Below are positions 52,680 to 61,837 of a stretch of 64,000 nt of DNA, in pieces (within the stretch, counting starts at the first letter, position 1; each line of letters starts with the position of its first letter). The position numbers were made by a program, and so were the translations under genes. Source of the stretch: Qipengyuania pacifica (GTDB taxonomy: Bacteria; Pseudomonadota; Alphaproteobacteria; Sphingomonadales; Sphingomonadaceae); the NCBI RefSeq assembly GCF_019857205.1, contig NZ_JAHWXO010000004.1, positions 186,001 through 250,000 on the forward strand, in the 5' to 3' direction. The notes under the pieces are model-generated. The model worked only from the letters and a program-made list of their open reading frames with translations. It did no database searches and was not told the origin of the DNA.

Positions 52680-53423
52680 TCAGGAAAGCGTCATGCCGCC
52701 ATCCACGCGGATGGTCTGGCCGACGATGTAATCTGCCAGCGGCGAGGCGAGAAACAGCGCTGCGCCAGCCATGTCCTGCGGCGTGCCCATGCGGCCGGCG
52801 GGTATCCGCGCGACGGCACCTGCTACCCGCTCCTCATTGTCGGTGGTGACCTTGGTCAGCTTGGTGGGCACCAGGCCGGGCGCGATACCGTTTACGCGAA
52901 TGCCCTCGCCAGCCCACGCCTGCGCCAGGCTGCCGACCAGGCTCACCGCACCGGCCTTGCTCGCGGCATAGGCAGGGTTGCCGATCATCGCGTGATAGGC
53001 GCCCACCGAACTCACGACGATCAGCGATCCGCCGCGCTCGGCCAGCATGGGCCGCACCATGCGCGCGCAGTCCATCAGCGAATTGAGATTGACTGCCATC
53101 ACCACGTCCCAGCCCTCGCGCTCGAACTCTTCGCGGCCGTACCGAACGGTACCCTGACACAGGACCACCACATCGAGTGTTCGGGGCAGTGTTCGGCTCA
53201 AATCATACGTATGATTGACATGCTTTGTGGCGTCGAAGCGATGGAAATGGAGCCCGCGAAGATCGCTGCCCTCCTCGGCCGAATACTCCTCCGCCGCGCG
53301 TGTGCCGGTGACATGGACATGCCCGCCGCGGCTGAGGAAGCCATGCGCAATGCCATTTCCGATACCACTCGACCCGCCTATGACGAGAATGGTTTTGCCC
53401 GTGAAATCAAGCGGTTCGGCCAC
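52680..53423 (-). CDS. SDR family oxidoreductase
   Basis: A 247-residue classical SDR with GGSSGIGNG (16-24), LCQGT in place of NNAG, SSVGAYHA with the catalytic Ser and YAASK as the Tyr/Lys pair, ending in VDGGMTLS. The start is a GTG at 53423 with GAGGAG six bases before it. It lies 10 bases after the ACAD stop and 14 before the AKR start. Codons around residues 68-76 (KHVNHTYDL) contain a copy of the repeated palindromic element on the opposite strand. Function: oxidation/reduction step in the same acyl-CoA route (inference). Confidence 0.92.
   Translation of the reverse strand: MAEPLDFTGKTILVIGGSSGIGNGIAHGFLSRGGHVHVTGTRAAEEYSAEEGSDLRGLHFHRFDATKHVNHTYDLSRTLPRTLDVVVLCQGTVRYGREEFEREGWDVVMAVNLNSLMDCARMVRPMLAERGGSLIVVSSVGAYHAMIGNPAYAASKAGAVSLVGSLAQAWAGEGIRVNGIAPGLVPTKLTKVTTDNEERVAGAVARIPAGRMGTPQDMAGAALFLASPLADYIVGQTIRVDGGMTLS
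53189..53226 (+). repeat. copy 2 of the dispersed palindromic element, inside the SDR gene
   Basis: GTGTTCGGC (53189-53197), 9 bases, then ACGTATGATTGACA (53207-53220). AATCATACGTATGATT (53201-53216) is a perfect 16-base palindrome, and 53202-53226 is identical to 21538-21562. Orientation is antisense to the SDR gene, whose reading frame passes through without obvious inserted residues. Confidence 0.65.
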
Positions 53424-53433
53424 TCTTCGCTCC

Positions 53434-54576
53434 TCAGATCGACCGGCTGATCACTTCCTTCATGATCTCGTTCGTGCCGCCGAAAATGCGCGTCACGCGC
53501 GCATCGCGCCACAGGCGGGCGATGGCGTATTCGTTCATGTACCCCGCCCCGCCATGCAGTTGCAGCGCCTTGTCGCAAGCCTCCCACTGCAAGTCCGTAT
53601 GCCACAATTTCGCCGCGCTCGCCTCGTCCGTCGTCAGCTCGCCGGCGAGGTGTTTCCTGATCGCCCAGTCGAGATGCGCCCAGCCGACTTGCAGCTTGGC
53701 CTTGAGGTCTGCGAGGACGAATTTGGTGTTCTGGAATTCGAACACGGTCTTGCCGAAAGCCTTGCGATCTTTGGTGAATTTCACCGCTTCGTCGAAAGCG
53801 CGCTGTGCAGCCGCCTGCGCTCCGACGGCAATACCGAGGCGTTCCTGAGGAAGCTCTTCCATCAGGTGCACGAAGCCTCTTCCTTCGCCACCCAGAATAT
53901 TGGTCATCGGCACGCGGCAGTCGTTGAAGAACAGCTCGGAAGTATCCGCAGAATGCTGCCCGATCTTGTCGAGATTGCGCCCACGCTCGAACCCCGGAGT
54001 GTCAGCGTCCACCAACACCAGCGTGGTGCCCCTCGCGCCCTGCGAGGGATCGGTCTTGGCGACCACAATGATCACATCGGCATTCTGCCCGTTGGTGATG
54101 TAAGTTTTGGACCCGTTGACGACCAGATGGTTGCCATCCTTGATCGCAGTCGTTCGAATGCCCTGCAGATCGCTCCCGGCCCCCGGTTCAGTCATAGCAA
54201 TTGCGGAAATGACGTCGCCCGACACCATGCCAGGCAGATATTTGGCGCGCTGTTCATCCGTGCCGAGGCGTTCGATATAATTGGCGGTGATGTCGTTCTG
54301 AAGGGTGAAGCCTGCCGAACTGCCGAGATAGGACAGCTCCTCGCACAACACACAATTGAAGCCGAAATCGAGACCCAGGCCGCCATTCTCTTCCTTGACG
54401 GTCGGGCACAGCATCCCCGCCTCGCCCAAGGCCTTCCATGCTGAGCGGGGAACAATCCCTTCTTCCTCATGCTGGTCGAGATAGGGGGTCATGTGTTCTG
54501 CAAAGACCTTGCGCACAGTATCGCGAAAGGCCTCGTGATCTTCGTTATACGCGGTGCGCTGGCTTGTATCGAGCAT
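53434..54576 (-). CDS. acyl-CoA dehydrogenase
   Basis: A 380-residue flavin-dependent acyl-CoA dehydrogenase. Signatures are AIAMTEPGAGSDLQGI near residues 130-145, the FAD/acyl segment VNGSKTYITNGQ and the C-terminal LHGGAGYMNEY and FGGTNEIMKEVI. The ATG at 54576 is preferred because GGGGAGAACGACG precedes it; the open frame continues 47 residues upstream without homology. Introduces the alpha-beta double bond into an acyl-CoA and passes electrons to ETF. Operon partner of an NMO-family protein 14 bases upstream. Confidence 0.94.
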   Translation of the reverse strand: MLDTSQRTAYNEDHEAFRDTVRKVFAEHMTPYLDQHEEEGIVPRSAWKALGEAGMLCPTVKEENGGLGLDFGFNCVLCEELSYLGSSAGFTLQNDITANYIERLGTDEQRAKYLPGMVSGDVISAIAMTEPGAGSDLQGIRTTAIKDGNHLVVNGSKTYITNGQNADVIIVVAKTDPSQGARGTTLVLVDADTPGFERGRNLDKIGQHSADTSELFFNDCRVPMTNILGGEGRGFVHLMEELPQERLGIAVGAQAAAQRAFDEAVKFTKDRKAFGKTVFEFQNTKFVLADLKAKLQVGWAHLDWAIRKHLAGELTTDEASAAKLWHTDLQWEACDKALQLHGGAGYMNEYAIARLWRDARVTRIFGGTNEIMKEVISRSI

Positions 54577-54590
54577 CGTCGTTCTCCCCT

Positions 54591-55568
54591 TCAGGCGGCC
54601 AGCAAGCCAGTGAGGCGCTGGCGGATCAGGCTCTCCGCTTCGGCCATGATGCCGTCGATCAGTTCCTTGCAGGTGGGAATATCGTCGATCAGTCCCGCCA
54701 CCATGCCGCATGACCACGCGCCAGCGTCCATGTCTCCTTCAGTCATGATGCGCGGGTAGACCCCCGCCACTTCTTCGATGATGTCTTCGAATTTCAGATC
54801 TGCGCCCAGCTTCCGTTCTTTCTCCAGCAGCCGTTCGACAGCATCGTTGGTCATCACCCGCTCGGTATTGCGCAAGGGCCGCATGACGAGGCGCGTGTCG
54901 AGCTCGCTCGCAGCAACAATCGCCTTTTTTACATTCTCGTGAACCGGCGCTTCTTTCGTCGCGATGAAGCGCGTGCCCATGTTCATCCCGTCGGCACCCA
55001 TGGCCAGGCTGGCGACGAGGCTGCGCGCATCGGCCATGCCGCCACTGGCCACGAAAGGAATTTCCAGCTCGTCCGCCGCGCGCGGAAGCAGGATCATGTT
55101 CGGAATGTCGTCCTCGCCAGGGTGACCACCGCATTCGAACCCGTCGACCGAAACAGCATCGCATCCGATCGACTGTGCCTTGAGGCTATGCCGCACGCTG
55201 GTGCACTTGTGGATCACCTTGACGCCTGCATCCTTGAAGAAGGGAAGCACCTGCTGCGGATTGTTGCCCGCGGTCTCGACGATTTTTACGCCGCCCTTGA
55301 TGATGACCCGAACGAGCCCAAGGTAATCCGGGGCATTCACGGTGGGGAGAAATGTCAGATTCACACCGAAGGGCTTGTCCGTCATGTCTTTGCAGCGGGC
55401 TATCTCGTTGGCGAGCTTTTCGGGCGTGCCCTGTGTCAAACCCGTGATTATGCCGAGCCCACCGGCGTTCGATACAGCCGCTGCCATCTCTGCCAAGCCA
55501 ACGTAGTGCATCCCGCCCTGGATGATCGGGTGTTCGATTCCGAACATTTCAGTAATACGGGTTTTCAT
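54591..55568 (-). CDS. nitronate monooxygenase family flavoprotein
   Basis: A 325-residue TIM-barrel flavoprotein of the NMO/2-nitropropane dioxygenase family. HPIIQGGMHYVGLAEMAAAVSNAGGLGIITG opens the barrel (core HPIIQGGM); VDGFECGGHPGEDD and ASGGMADARSLVASLAMGADG (core GGMADARS) form the FMN phosphate site. The ATG at 55568 fits the AGGAAAG before it; a second ATG nine bases earlier is too close. In acyl-CoA operons such proteins may act as flavin-dependent enoyl-CoA or ring-CoA reductases, as suggested for the steroid-degradation protein IpdC; true nitronate oxidation is not assured. Confidence 0.88.
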   Translation of the reverse strand: MKTRITEMFGIEHPIIQGGMHYVGLAEMAAAVSNAGGLGIITGLTQGTPEKLANEIARCKDMTDKPFGVNLTFLPTVNAPDYLGLVRVIIKGGVKIVETAGNNPQQVLPFFKDAGVKVIHKCTSVRHSLKAQSIGCDAVSVDGFECGGHPGEDDIPNMILLPRAADELEIPFVASGGMADARSLVASLAMGADGMNMGTRFIATKEAPVHENVKKAIVAASELDTRLVMRPLRNTERVMTNDAVERLLEKERKLGADLKFEDIIEEVAGVYPRIMTEGDMDAGAWSCGMVAGLIDDIPTCKELIDGIMAEAESLIRQRLTGLLAA

Positions 55569-55625
55569 AGCCTGCATCTTTCCTAGTTGCTTTTCGCAAC
55601 GGGTATCGGTGTGCAGCCGATGAGT

Positions 55626-56216
55626 CTAGCGCTTCGCCAAGGCTTCGAGAGCCTCGAGCAATTCCTTGCCGCTCGTCGTAAGGGAAAGCTCACCACCCAG
55701 CCTTTCGGCCAGGCCTTCCCTCTCCAGATCGTCACCGGTCGGCGAACGCATCACTCTTCCGTACTGGCCGCCGTGATAGATCAGCGGTTCGGCCTCACGC
55801 CGGTCGAAATCCACCACTTCGCCAAGAAAGATCGCATGATCGCCGCCTTCATATTCGAACCGCGCGCGGCAACCGAAACGTGCGGCATAGCCATTCAAGA
55901 GCGGCGCGCCTTCCGGCCCATCGGCACTATCCATGCCGGCGAACTTGTCTTCGCCCGGGCGCGCAAACCGGTCTGACATGGATTGCTGGTCTGCGGCAAG
56001 AACGTGAACCGCCCAGCTTTCGGCATCGCGAAATACCGGCAGTGAGCCCGACTTGAGCGACAGGCTCCACAGCACCATCGGGGGATCGAGGCTCACCGAA
56101 TTAAAACTGTTCGCCGTCAGGCCGAAAGGCCGCCCTTCCGCGTCTCTCGCAGTCACGATCGTTACGCCGGTAACGAAGCTACCTAATGCGTCGCGGAAAG
56201 CCTTGGGTTCGAACAT
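55626..56216 (-). CDS. flavin reductase family protein
   Basis: A 196-residue FMN-binding split-barrel protein: FVTGVTIVTARDAEGRPFGLTAN and SFNSVSLDPPMVLWSLS (cores VTGVTIVT and SLDPPMV) are typical of flavin reductases serving two-component monooxygenases. The last 40 residues (DDLEREGLAERLGGELSLTTSGKEL) look like a short winged-helix-like tail. It is first in the operon, 57 bases before the NMO-family gene, and could supply reduced flavin to that protein or to an oxygenase elsewhere. Confidence 0.9.
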   Translation of the reverse strand: MFEPKAFRDALGSFVTGVTIVTARDAEGRPFGLTANSFNSVSLDPPMVLWSLSLKSGSLPVFRDAESWAVHVLAADQQSMSDRFARPGEDKFAGMDSADGPEGAPLLNGYAARFGCRARFEYEGGDHAIFLGEVVDFDRREAEPLIYHGGQYGRVMRSPTGDDLEREGLAERLGGELSLTTSGKELLEALEALAKR

Positions 56217-56356
56217 CGTCGCTCAGCTAACCTTGCACTGCCTCTTCGGCAACAGCTGAAGCCGTTATCGGGGTAAATTCCATCCCATGAAAGCTGCAAC
56301 ATCTTTGCAACATTAGCGCCTTTTTCCAGCGCCGCCTTGCTAGAAGAATTGACCAA

Positions 56357-56386
56357 GTGAACGTTATCAAATAGGTGAACGTTCAC
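56357..56386 (+). promoter_or_regulatory. LacI-like operator pair before TBDR 4
   Basis: GTGAACGTT at 56357-56365 is repeated 18 bases later inside GTGAACGTTCAC (56375-56386), a perfect 12-base palindrome with a central CG step, which is characteristic of LacI-family operators. It lies 51-80 bases before the TBDR start. No LacI gene is inside the window, but such regulators usually lie at the end of this type of locus. Confidence 0.65.
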
Positions 56387-56436
56387 ATAAAAGTGTTTCG
56401 TGCGTGGCATGCGCACGAATTGGGAGGAGAATCAGC

Positions 56437-59400
56437 ATGAATTTGAAGCGCAAGCCTTCGCTCGTCCAATTTCTGGCCGGCGCATCGGTTGCCGCAATGG
56501 GCGCCAGCGCTCCGCTCGCCATGGCGCAGGATGCGACCGCTGGCGACGAAACTTCGGATGAAATTTTGCAAGACGATAGCGATGTCATCATCGTTTCGGG
56601 CATTCGCGCCAGCTTGCAAGATGCGATGAACATCAAGCGCAATGCTGTTGGCGTGGTCGACGCGATCAGCGCTGAAGACATCGGTAAATTCCCCGATACG
56701 AACCTGGCTGAATCGCTCCAGCGCATCACTGGTGTTTCGATCGACCGTCAAAATGGCGAAGGTTCGCGAGTGACCGTCCGTGGTTTCGGACCGGATTTCA
56801 ACCTCGTGCTCCTCAATGGTCGCCAGATGCCCGCCTCCACGCTGGGCGATTGCTGCTCTGCACCGGCATCGCGTTCCTTTGATTTCGCGAACCTCGCATC
56901 TGAAGGCGTCGCGGGAGTGGAAGTCTACAAATCGGGCCGCGCGTCCCTGCCAACCGGCGGGATTGGCTCGGTCATAAATATCAAGACGCCGCGTCCTCTG
57001 GACCGTCCTGGCTTCCAGGGAAGTATCGGTGTCAAGGGTGTGCTGGACTACACGTTCGAGGACACGAAAATCACTCCGGAAGTTTCCGGCATCATCAGCA
57101 AGACCTTTGCAGACGATACAATCGGCGTTCTGGTGACCGGCTCATATCAGCGCCGCAAGGCGAGCCTGTCGCAATTCTCGGTCGGTGAATGGCGCGAAGG
57201 CTATCTCGCCACCGAAGGAAACTGGGGCTCTCTCGCGATGCCCGGCGACCCACGTTTCGATAACATCGAAAACCGTCCCGAAGGCGACGATATCTATCAG
57301 GTCCCGCAGAACGCAGCTTACGACTTCACCGACATCGATCGTGAACGCATCAACGGCCAGGCCGTGCTGCAATTCCAGCCATCCGACCAGTTCACGGCAA
57401 CCCTCGACTATACATTCTCTCAGAACACCATTGATGCGCGTACCAGCAGTATCGGTGTATGGTTCAACCATGATCAAACCAGCAGTAGCTGGACCGACGG
57501 CCCGGTCGCCGGACCAAACTTCTATTCGGAAGTCTTCGCTCCGCCCGAACCTGCCGTCGGCAATAACGGAAAAGATCTGGCAATCACCGGGGCTGTGGCG
57601 GCCAACCGCAACATCAATCATTCAATCGGCACCAATCTCGAATGGAATCATCCGAGCGGCATGCGGTGGGTATTGGATGCGCACTATTCGACGGCTGAAT
57701 CGAAGCCGACCTCCCCTTACGGCAGCAATGTCGCCGTGGGCACATCAATCTTTGGCGTGCAGAGCCAGACTGTCGATTTCACCACCGACCTGCCGGTGAT
57801 CTCCGTTAACATGTATCCGGGATCGGAGATCGATGCCTCGAACATTCGTCCTTCCGGCAACGCATTCCGCAATGCCTATATGAAGGACCGGATCATCGAG
57901 GCGTCCCTGCGTGGTGGATATGACTTCGACGACAGCTTCATCGAAAGCCTCGACTTTGGAGTCACCTTCACCGACAACAAGGTTCGCACGGCTTACGGCT
58001 TCCTCCAGAATGAAACCTGGGGCGGAACGCTGAGCGCAGACGAAACGCCGGACGATTTCTTCACTCCGCGCAGCACGTCAGAAGACCTTCAAGGGATGAA
58101 CGGCGCGGACAGTCCGAACATCATCCCTACCTATTACAATATCGCCACCGAACAACTGATCGATCTGCTCGAATCCAGCATCGGTATCTGTTCCGATCCG
58201 TTCGTAGGCGTTCCACTTGGGGAGGGATGTCTCGCCGAGTATTCGGTCGATCGTCGCCTGCGTGAAAAGACGCTCGCTCCGTTCGTCCAGTCGCTTCACA
58301 CTTTCGACCTTATGGCGGACGAAGCGCATCTCCGTCTGGGATTGCGGTATGAAACAACCGACGTGAAGTCGTCGGCGCTCGTTCCCATTCCTACCGGTAC
58401 CGAGCAGTCGTCTGAAAACGAAATCGCTGTTCGCTATGATGGCGGAGCAGCAGGGTTCACCACGTTTGCAGGCAAGTACAACAACTGGTTGCCTGCCGTC
58501 GATTTCGACATATCGCCGATCAACGATGTCGTGCTCCGGGCATCATATAGCCATACGATTACGCGGCCGGACTATGCCAGCCTGAATGGCGGGCTGACCG
58601 TGAACTCGCCGGCTCGTCCCAATGGTGGCAGCACTGGCGGTTCGGGCAACCCGAACCTGCTTCCGTACAAATCGAAGAACATCGACCTTTCGGCTGAATG
58701 GTTCTATGCCCCGGCAAGCTACGTTTCCGTGGGCTATTTCCGGAAAAGCGTCAGCAACTTCATCGCTAACGCGACAACGCAGACCACAGCCTTCGGTCTG
58801 ACGAACCCCAGCCAGGGAGCCGTTGCTCAAGCAGCTCGCGCAGCTTTGGGCGACGACGCTACCTTTGCTGAAATTCTGGCTTATGCCGCTGCGAACAATC
58901 CAGAAATGGTGACGTTCGACGCCGATGGCGACCCGGTTGGTCTGCTGGGCCAGCCTGGCGATCCGGAACTGGTGTTTACACTGACCCAGCCCTTCAACAG
59001 CGATCAGTCGGCGACTCTCGACGGTTTCGAATTCGCAGTGCAGCATAGCTTCTGGGAGACGGGCTTCGGCGTTATCCTGAACTATACGATCGTGAAGAGC
59101 GACACGGACTACGACAACACCCTGCGCTACACCGAGCCTCAGTTCGCTGTGACAGGCGTGTCGGATAGCGCCAACGCTGTCCTGTATTATGACAAGGGTG
59201 GCCTCCAGGCCCGCGTAGCTTACAACTGGCGCGACGAATTCCTGTCCGGATACGGCTTCGATCCGTTCTATGTCGAAGCCTACGGTCAAGTCGACGCCAG
59301 CGCGAGCTACGAGTTCAGCAATGGCGTGACGATTTTCGGCGAGGCGATCAACTTGCTCAATGAAGATCGCCGCGGTCATCGCCGCGCCGATCAGGCGGTT

Positions 59401-59457
59401 TACTTTGCCGCTCCGGGCCACGCCCGCTATACCGCTGGCCTGCGCTTTACGTGGTAA
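56437..59457 (+). CDS. TonB-dependent receptor of a carbohydrate-utilisation-type locus
   Basis: A 1006-residue receptor. Signal peptide ending in APLAMAQ, a TonB-box-like DVIIVSGIRASLQDAM and the distinctive plug sequence SAEDIGKFPDTNLAESLQRI with VSIDRQNGEGSRVTVRGFG. This class is typical of carbohydrate-responsive loci in Caulobacter, Xanthomonas and sphingomonads. The barrel closes with GHARYTAGLRFTW. GGGAGGAGAA precedes the ATG at 56437. It is followed by a terminator-like hairpin and then halogenase-like, SapC and JmjC genes that normally accompany it. The sugar is unknown because no glycoside hydrolase is in view. Confidence 0.95.
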   Translation: MNLKRKPSLVQFLAGASVAAMGASAPLAMAQDATAGDETSDEILQDDSDVIIVSGIRASLQDAMNIKRNAVGVVDAISAEDIGKFPDTNLAESLQRITGVSIDRQNGEGSRVTVRGFGPDFNLVLLNGRQMPASTLGDCCSAPASRSFDFANLASEGVAGVEVYKSGRASLPTGGIGSVINIKTPRPLDRPGFQGSIGVKGVLDYTFEDTKITPEVSGIISKTFADDTIGVLVTGSYQRRKASLSQFSVGEWREGYLATEGNWGSLAMPGDPRFDNIENRPEGDDIYQVPQNAAYDFTDIDRERINGQAVLQFQPSDQFTATLDYTFSQNTIDARTSSIGVWFNHDQTSSSWTDGPVAGPNFYSEVFAPPEPAVGNNGKDLAITGAVAANRNINHSIGTNLEWNHPSGMRWVLDAHYSTAESKPTSPYGSNVAVGTSIFGVQSQTVDFTTDLPVISVNMYPGSEIDASNIRPSGNAFRNAYMKDRIIEASLRGGYDFDDSFIESLDFGVTFTDNKVRTAYGFLQNETWGGTLSADETPDDFFTPRSTSEDLQGMNGADSPNIIPTYYNIATEQLIDLLESSIGICSDPFVGVPLGEGCLAEYSVDRRLREKTLAPFVQSLHTFDLMADEAHLRLGLRYETTDVKSSALVPIPTGTEQSSENEIAVRYDGGAAGFTTFAGKYNNWLPAVDFDISPINDVVLRASYSHTITRPDYASLNGGLTVNSPARPNGGSTGGSGNPNLLPYKSKNIDLSAEWFYAPASYVSVGYFRKSVSNFIANATTQTTAFGLTNPSQGAVAQAARAALGDDATFAEILAYAAANNPEMVTFDADGDPVGLLGQPGDPELVFTLTQPFNSDQSATLDGFEFAVQHSFWETGFGVILNYTIVKSDTDYDNTLRYTEPQFAVTGVSDSANAVLYYDKGGLQARVAYNWRDEFLSGYGFDPFYVEAYGQVDASASYEFSNGVTIFGEAINLLNEDRRGHRRADQAVYFAAPGHARYTAGLRFTW

Positions 59458-59494
59458 TCGAAAGCGGAGGCGACGTCCTTCGTATTCGAATGTT

Positions 59495-59530
59495 AGGAGA
59501 GCCGCACTGCCAGCAAGCAGTGCGGCTCCT
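59495..59530 (+). terminator. strong hairpin between TBDR 4 and halogenase-like gene
   Basis: GAGCCGCACTGC and GCAGTGCGGCTC pair perfectly, extended by flanking AGGA/TCCT with one bulge, around loop CAGCAA and followed by CTTT. Located 38 bases after the TBDR stop. Probably lowers expression of the downstream genes relative to the receptor. Confidence 0.82.
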
Positions 59531-59567
59531 TTGGCACCGCAGATAAGCAAGGTTATGGACCAGATGG

Positions 59568-61121
59568 ATGTCAGGCGAATTTACTAATCTGGTGATTGTA
59601 GGCGGGGGAACGGCCGGATGGCTGTCCGCTTGCATCCTGGCTGCCAGGCGGCCGGAACTCGCAATTACTTTGATCGAAGCGCCGGACATCCCGACGGTCG
59701 GTGTGGGCGAGGGAAGCTGGCCAACGCTACGCGAGACATTGGCCGTTATCGGGATCGATGAGACCGAGTTCCTCACGGAATGCGACGCTTCGTTCAAGCA
59801 AGGCTCCCGCTTCGACGGATGGGTCGATGGCTCCGAGCGCGACTGCTATTACCATCCCTTCTCCGCCCCGCTTTCGGGCTCCATGCCGGACATTCTGACG
59901 GCTTGGAAGATGCAGAATGACGGGCAACCCTATGCCGAGGCGGTGAGCCCGCAAGCCGCAATCTGCAACCGCGACCTCGCCCCCCGGCAGCGAACTATGC
60001 CTCCCTTCGCCGGAGCGCTCAATTACGGCTACCACCTCGACGCTGGCAAGTTCGGCGCGTTGCTTGCCAGTCACGGCGTAAAGAGGCTTGGCGTTCGTCA
60101 TGTGCATGGGAAGGTGACGGGTACCGAGCGGTCAGTAGATGGGCTATTTACTCGGTTGCTGCTTGATAACGGCTCAGCAATCGAGGGCGACTTCTTCATC
60201 GATTGCACCGGAATGGCCAGCAAGTTGATCGGCGAAGAACTCGAGATTGGATGGGTCGACCGGTCCGACGTTTCTTTCAACGATCGCGCTCTTGCAGTTC
60301 AGGTCCCCGTCGTGCCTGATAGCGCGATCGCATCACAGACAATCGGCACTGCGCATCGGGCTGGCTGGTTGTGGGATATCGGCTTGCCGACCCGCCGCGG
60401 GGTGGGCTGTGTCTACTCGTCTGGTTTTCTCTCAGATGACGAGGCCCAAGCCATTTTGATGAACTATATCGGTTCTAGGATAGCTGGCGCCGAGCAGACG
60501 GCTCTTACTCCGCGCGGTCTCAAGTTCTCCACCGGCTATCGTGACAAATTCTGGGCAGGCAACTGCTTGGCAATTGGTCTTTCGGCAGGGTTTATCGAAC
60601 CGCTTGAAGCGTCGGCCATCGTGCTGATCGAATTGTCGCTAAAGGCCTTGGCCGACGGCTATCCGCAAAGCCGCGCAGCGCTCCCCCGGCTCGCCGATCG
60701 CTTCAACAGCCTGTTCCGTTATCGCTGGGAGCGGATCGTGGACTTTCTCAAACTCCACTATGTTCTCAGTACCCGCACGGAACCATATTGGCAGGCTCAC
60801 CGCGATCCCGCTACCATACCCTCCTCCCTTGCCGCCCACCTCGATCTGTGGCGTGATCACGCGCCATCCAGCGGCGACTTCCCACAGATCGACGAGATTT
60901 TCTCAGCGGCGAGCCACCAATATGTGCTTTACGGCATGCGCTTCCCGCAGCCAGCGGACATCAGCAGTGCGCCGAGCAGCGAGGTACAACGACAGTTCGC
61001 GAAGGTCGCCGAACGTAGTCGTGCGCTAAGCGCGGCGCTGCCTTCCAACCGGGCCTATTTCGATGCACTGTGCTCATCAATGGACAAGAATTCGGCACGA
61101 GGGGTACCGACCAGACAATGA
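59568..61121 (+). CDS. flavin-dependent tryptophan-halogenase-like protein
   Basis: A 517-residue FAD-dependent protein of the tryptophan halogenase family. FAD motif VGGGTAGW at 11-18, Lys77 in DASFKQG at the position of the catalytic lysine of PrnA/RebH and [14 protein letters not shown] at the catalytic-Glu position. The usual WxWxIP motif is altered to WLWDIGLP (267-274), with two extra residues before Pro. Family members next to TBDRs are common in sugar loci and may not halogenate free tryptophan. Its TGA overlaps the SapC start (ATGA). Confidence 0.88.
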   Translation: MSGEFTNLVIVGGGTAGWLSACILAARRPELAITLIEAPDIPTVGVGEGSWPTLRETLAVIGIDETEFLTECDASFKQGSRFDGWVDGSERDCYYHPFSAPLSGSMPDILTAWKMQNDGQPYAEAVSPQAAICNRDLAPRQRTMPPFAGALNYGYHLDAGKFGALLASHGVKRLGVRHVHGKVTGTERSVDGLFTRLLLDNGSAIEGDFFIDCTGMASKLIGEELEIGWVDRSDVSFNDRALAVQVPVVPDSAIASQTIGTAHRAGWLWDIGLPTRRGVGCVYSSGFLSDDEAQAILMNYIGSRIAGAEQTALTPRGLKFSTGYRDKFWAGNCLAIGLSAGFIEPLEASAIVLIELSLKALADGYPQSRAALPRLADRFNSLFRYRWERIVDFLKLHYVLSTRTEPYWQAHRDPATIPSSLAAHLDLWRDHAPSSGDFPQIDEIFSAASHQYVLYGMRFPQPADISSAPSSEVQRQFAKVAERSRALSAALPSNRAYFDALCSSMDKNSARGVPTRQ

Positions 61122-61837
61122 CTAGCCACGAAGTTCTGAACACTGCCGATCATGCGGAACTGCGCGTGCGTACCGAAGCAGGCACTGCGCTCGGCGATGC
61201 TGTCATGGCCGCCCTTGTTGTTCCTCAGGAGTTTCGTCAAGTTCAGGCGCATTATCCGATAGTATTCCGCCGCGACGCGGAAAACGGCGAATTCAGTGCC
61301 TTAGCCCTCTTCGGCTTTGAAAATGGCGAGAACCTGTTCCTTGGCGAGGATGCCTGGGACGCCCGGTACATCCCGCTATCAATCTCCGTCCGCCCTTTTC
61401 TCATAGGTCGCAGTCGGGATGAGGGCGGTGAGGCGCAGGTTCACATCGATATGGACCATCCCCGCATAGCAATCGGCGAGGAAGGAACGCGGGTTTTCGA
61501 CGAGCACGGACAAGCCACGCCTTTATTGGATGATATGTCGGAAAAGCTTGGTTTGCTCCATGCTGGCTATGAAACGTCCAAACACTTCTTCGAAGCGCTG
61601 GCGCGATATGACTTGCTCGAACCGTTCGTCTTTGAGGTGCCTCTTTCAAACAGATCGAAACAGTCGCTTGTCGGCTTCCACATGATAAATGAAGATAAGC
61701 TGCGTTCGTTGGACGCCGATGCGCTTGGAGCACTTCAAGCCGACGGATATCTGATGCCGATATTCATGGCTGTCGCATCTCTCTCCAACCTGACCGAACT
61801 GGTCGTCCGGAAGAATGCAAAGGAGGATCGTGGCTGA
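61118..61837 (+). CDS. SapC family protein
   Basis: A 239-residue protein matching the SapC family: [31 protein letters not shown] (core HYPIVFRRD), [18 protein letters not shown] and [18 protein letters not shown]. The start at 61118 is set by ATGA overlap with the halogenase-like gene. The family was named from an S-layer-linked gene but is frequently found between halogenase-like and JmjC genes in TBDR loci; biochemical function is unknown. Confidence 0.9.
   Translation: MTSHEVLNTADHAELRVRTEAGTALGDAVMAALVVPQEFRQVQAHYPIVFRRDAENGEFSALALFGFENGENLFLGEDAWDARYIPLSISVRPFLIGRSRDEGGEAQVHIDMDHPRIAIGEEGTRVFDEHGQATPLLDDMSEKLGLLHAGYETSKHFFEALARYDLLEPFVFEVPLSNRSKQSLVGFHMINEDKLRSLDADALGALQADGYLMPIFMAVASLSNLTELVVRKNAKEDRG

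Noticed and set aside
56217..56436. Additional small gene in the divergent region before TBDR 4
   Set aside because: Short frames exist but lack ribosome binding sites and coding character; the region is better explained as promoter/operator sequence.
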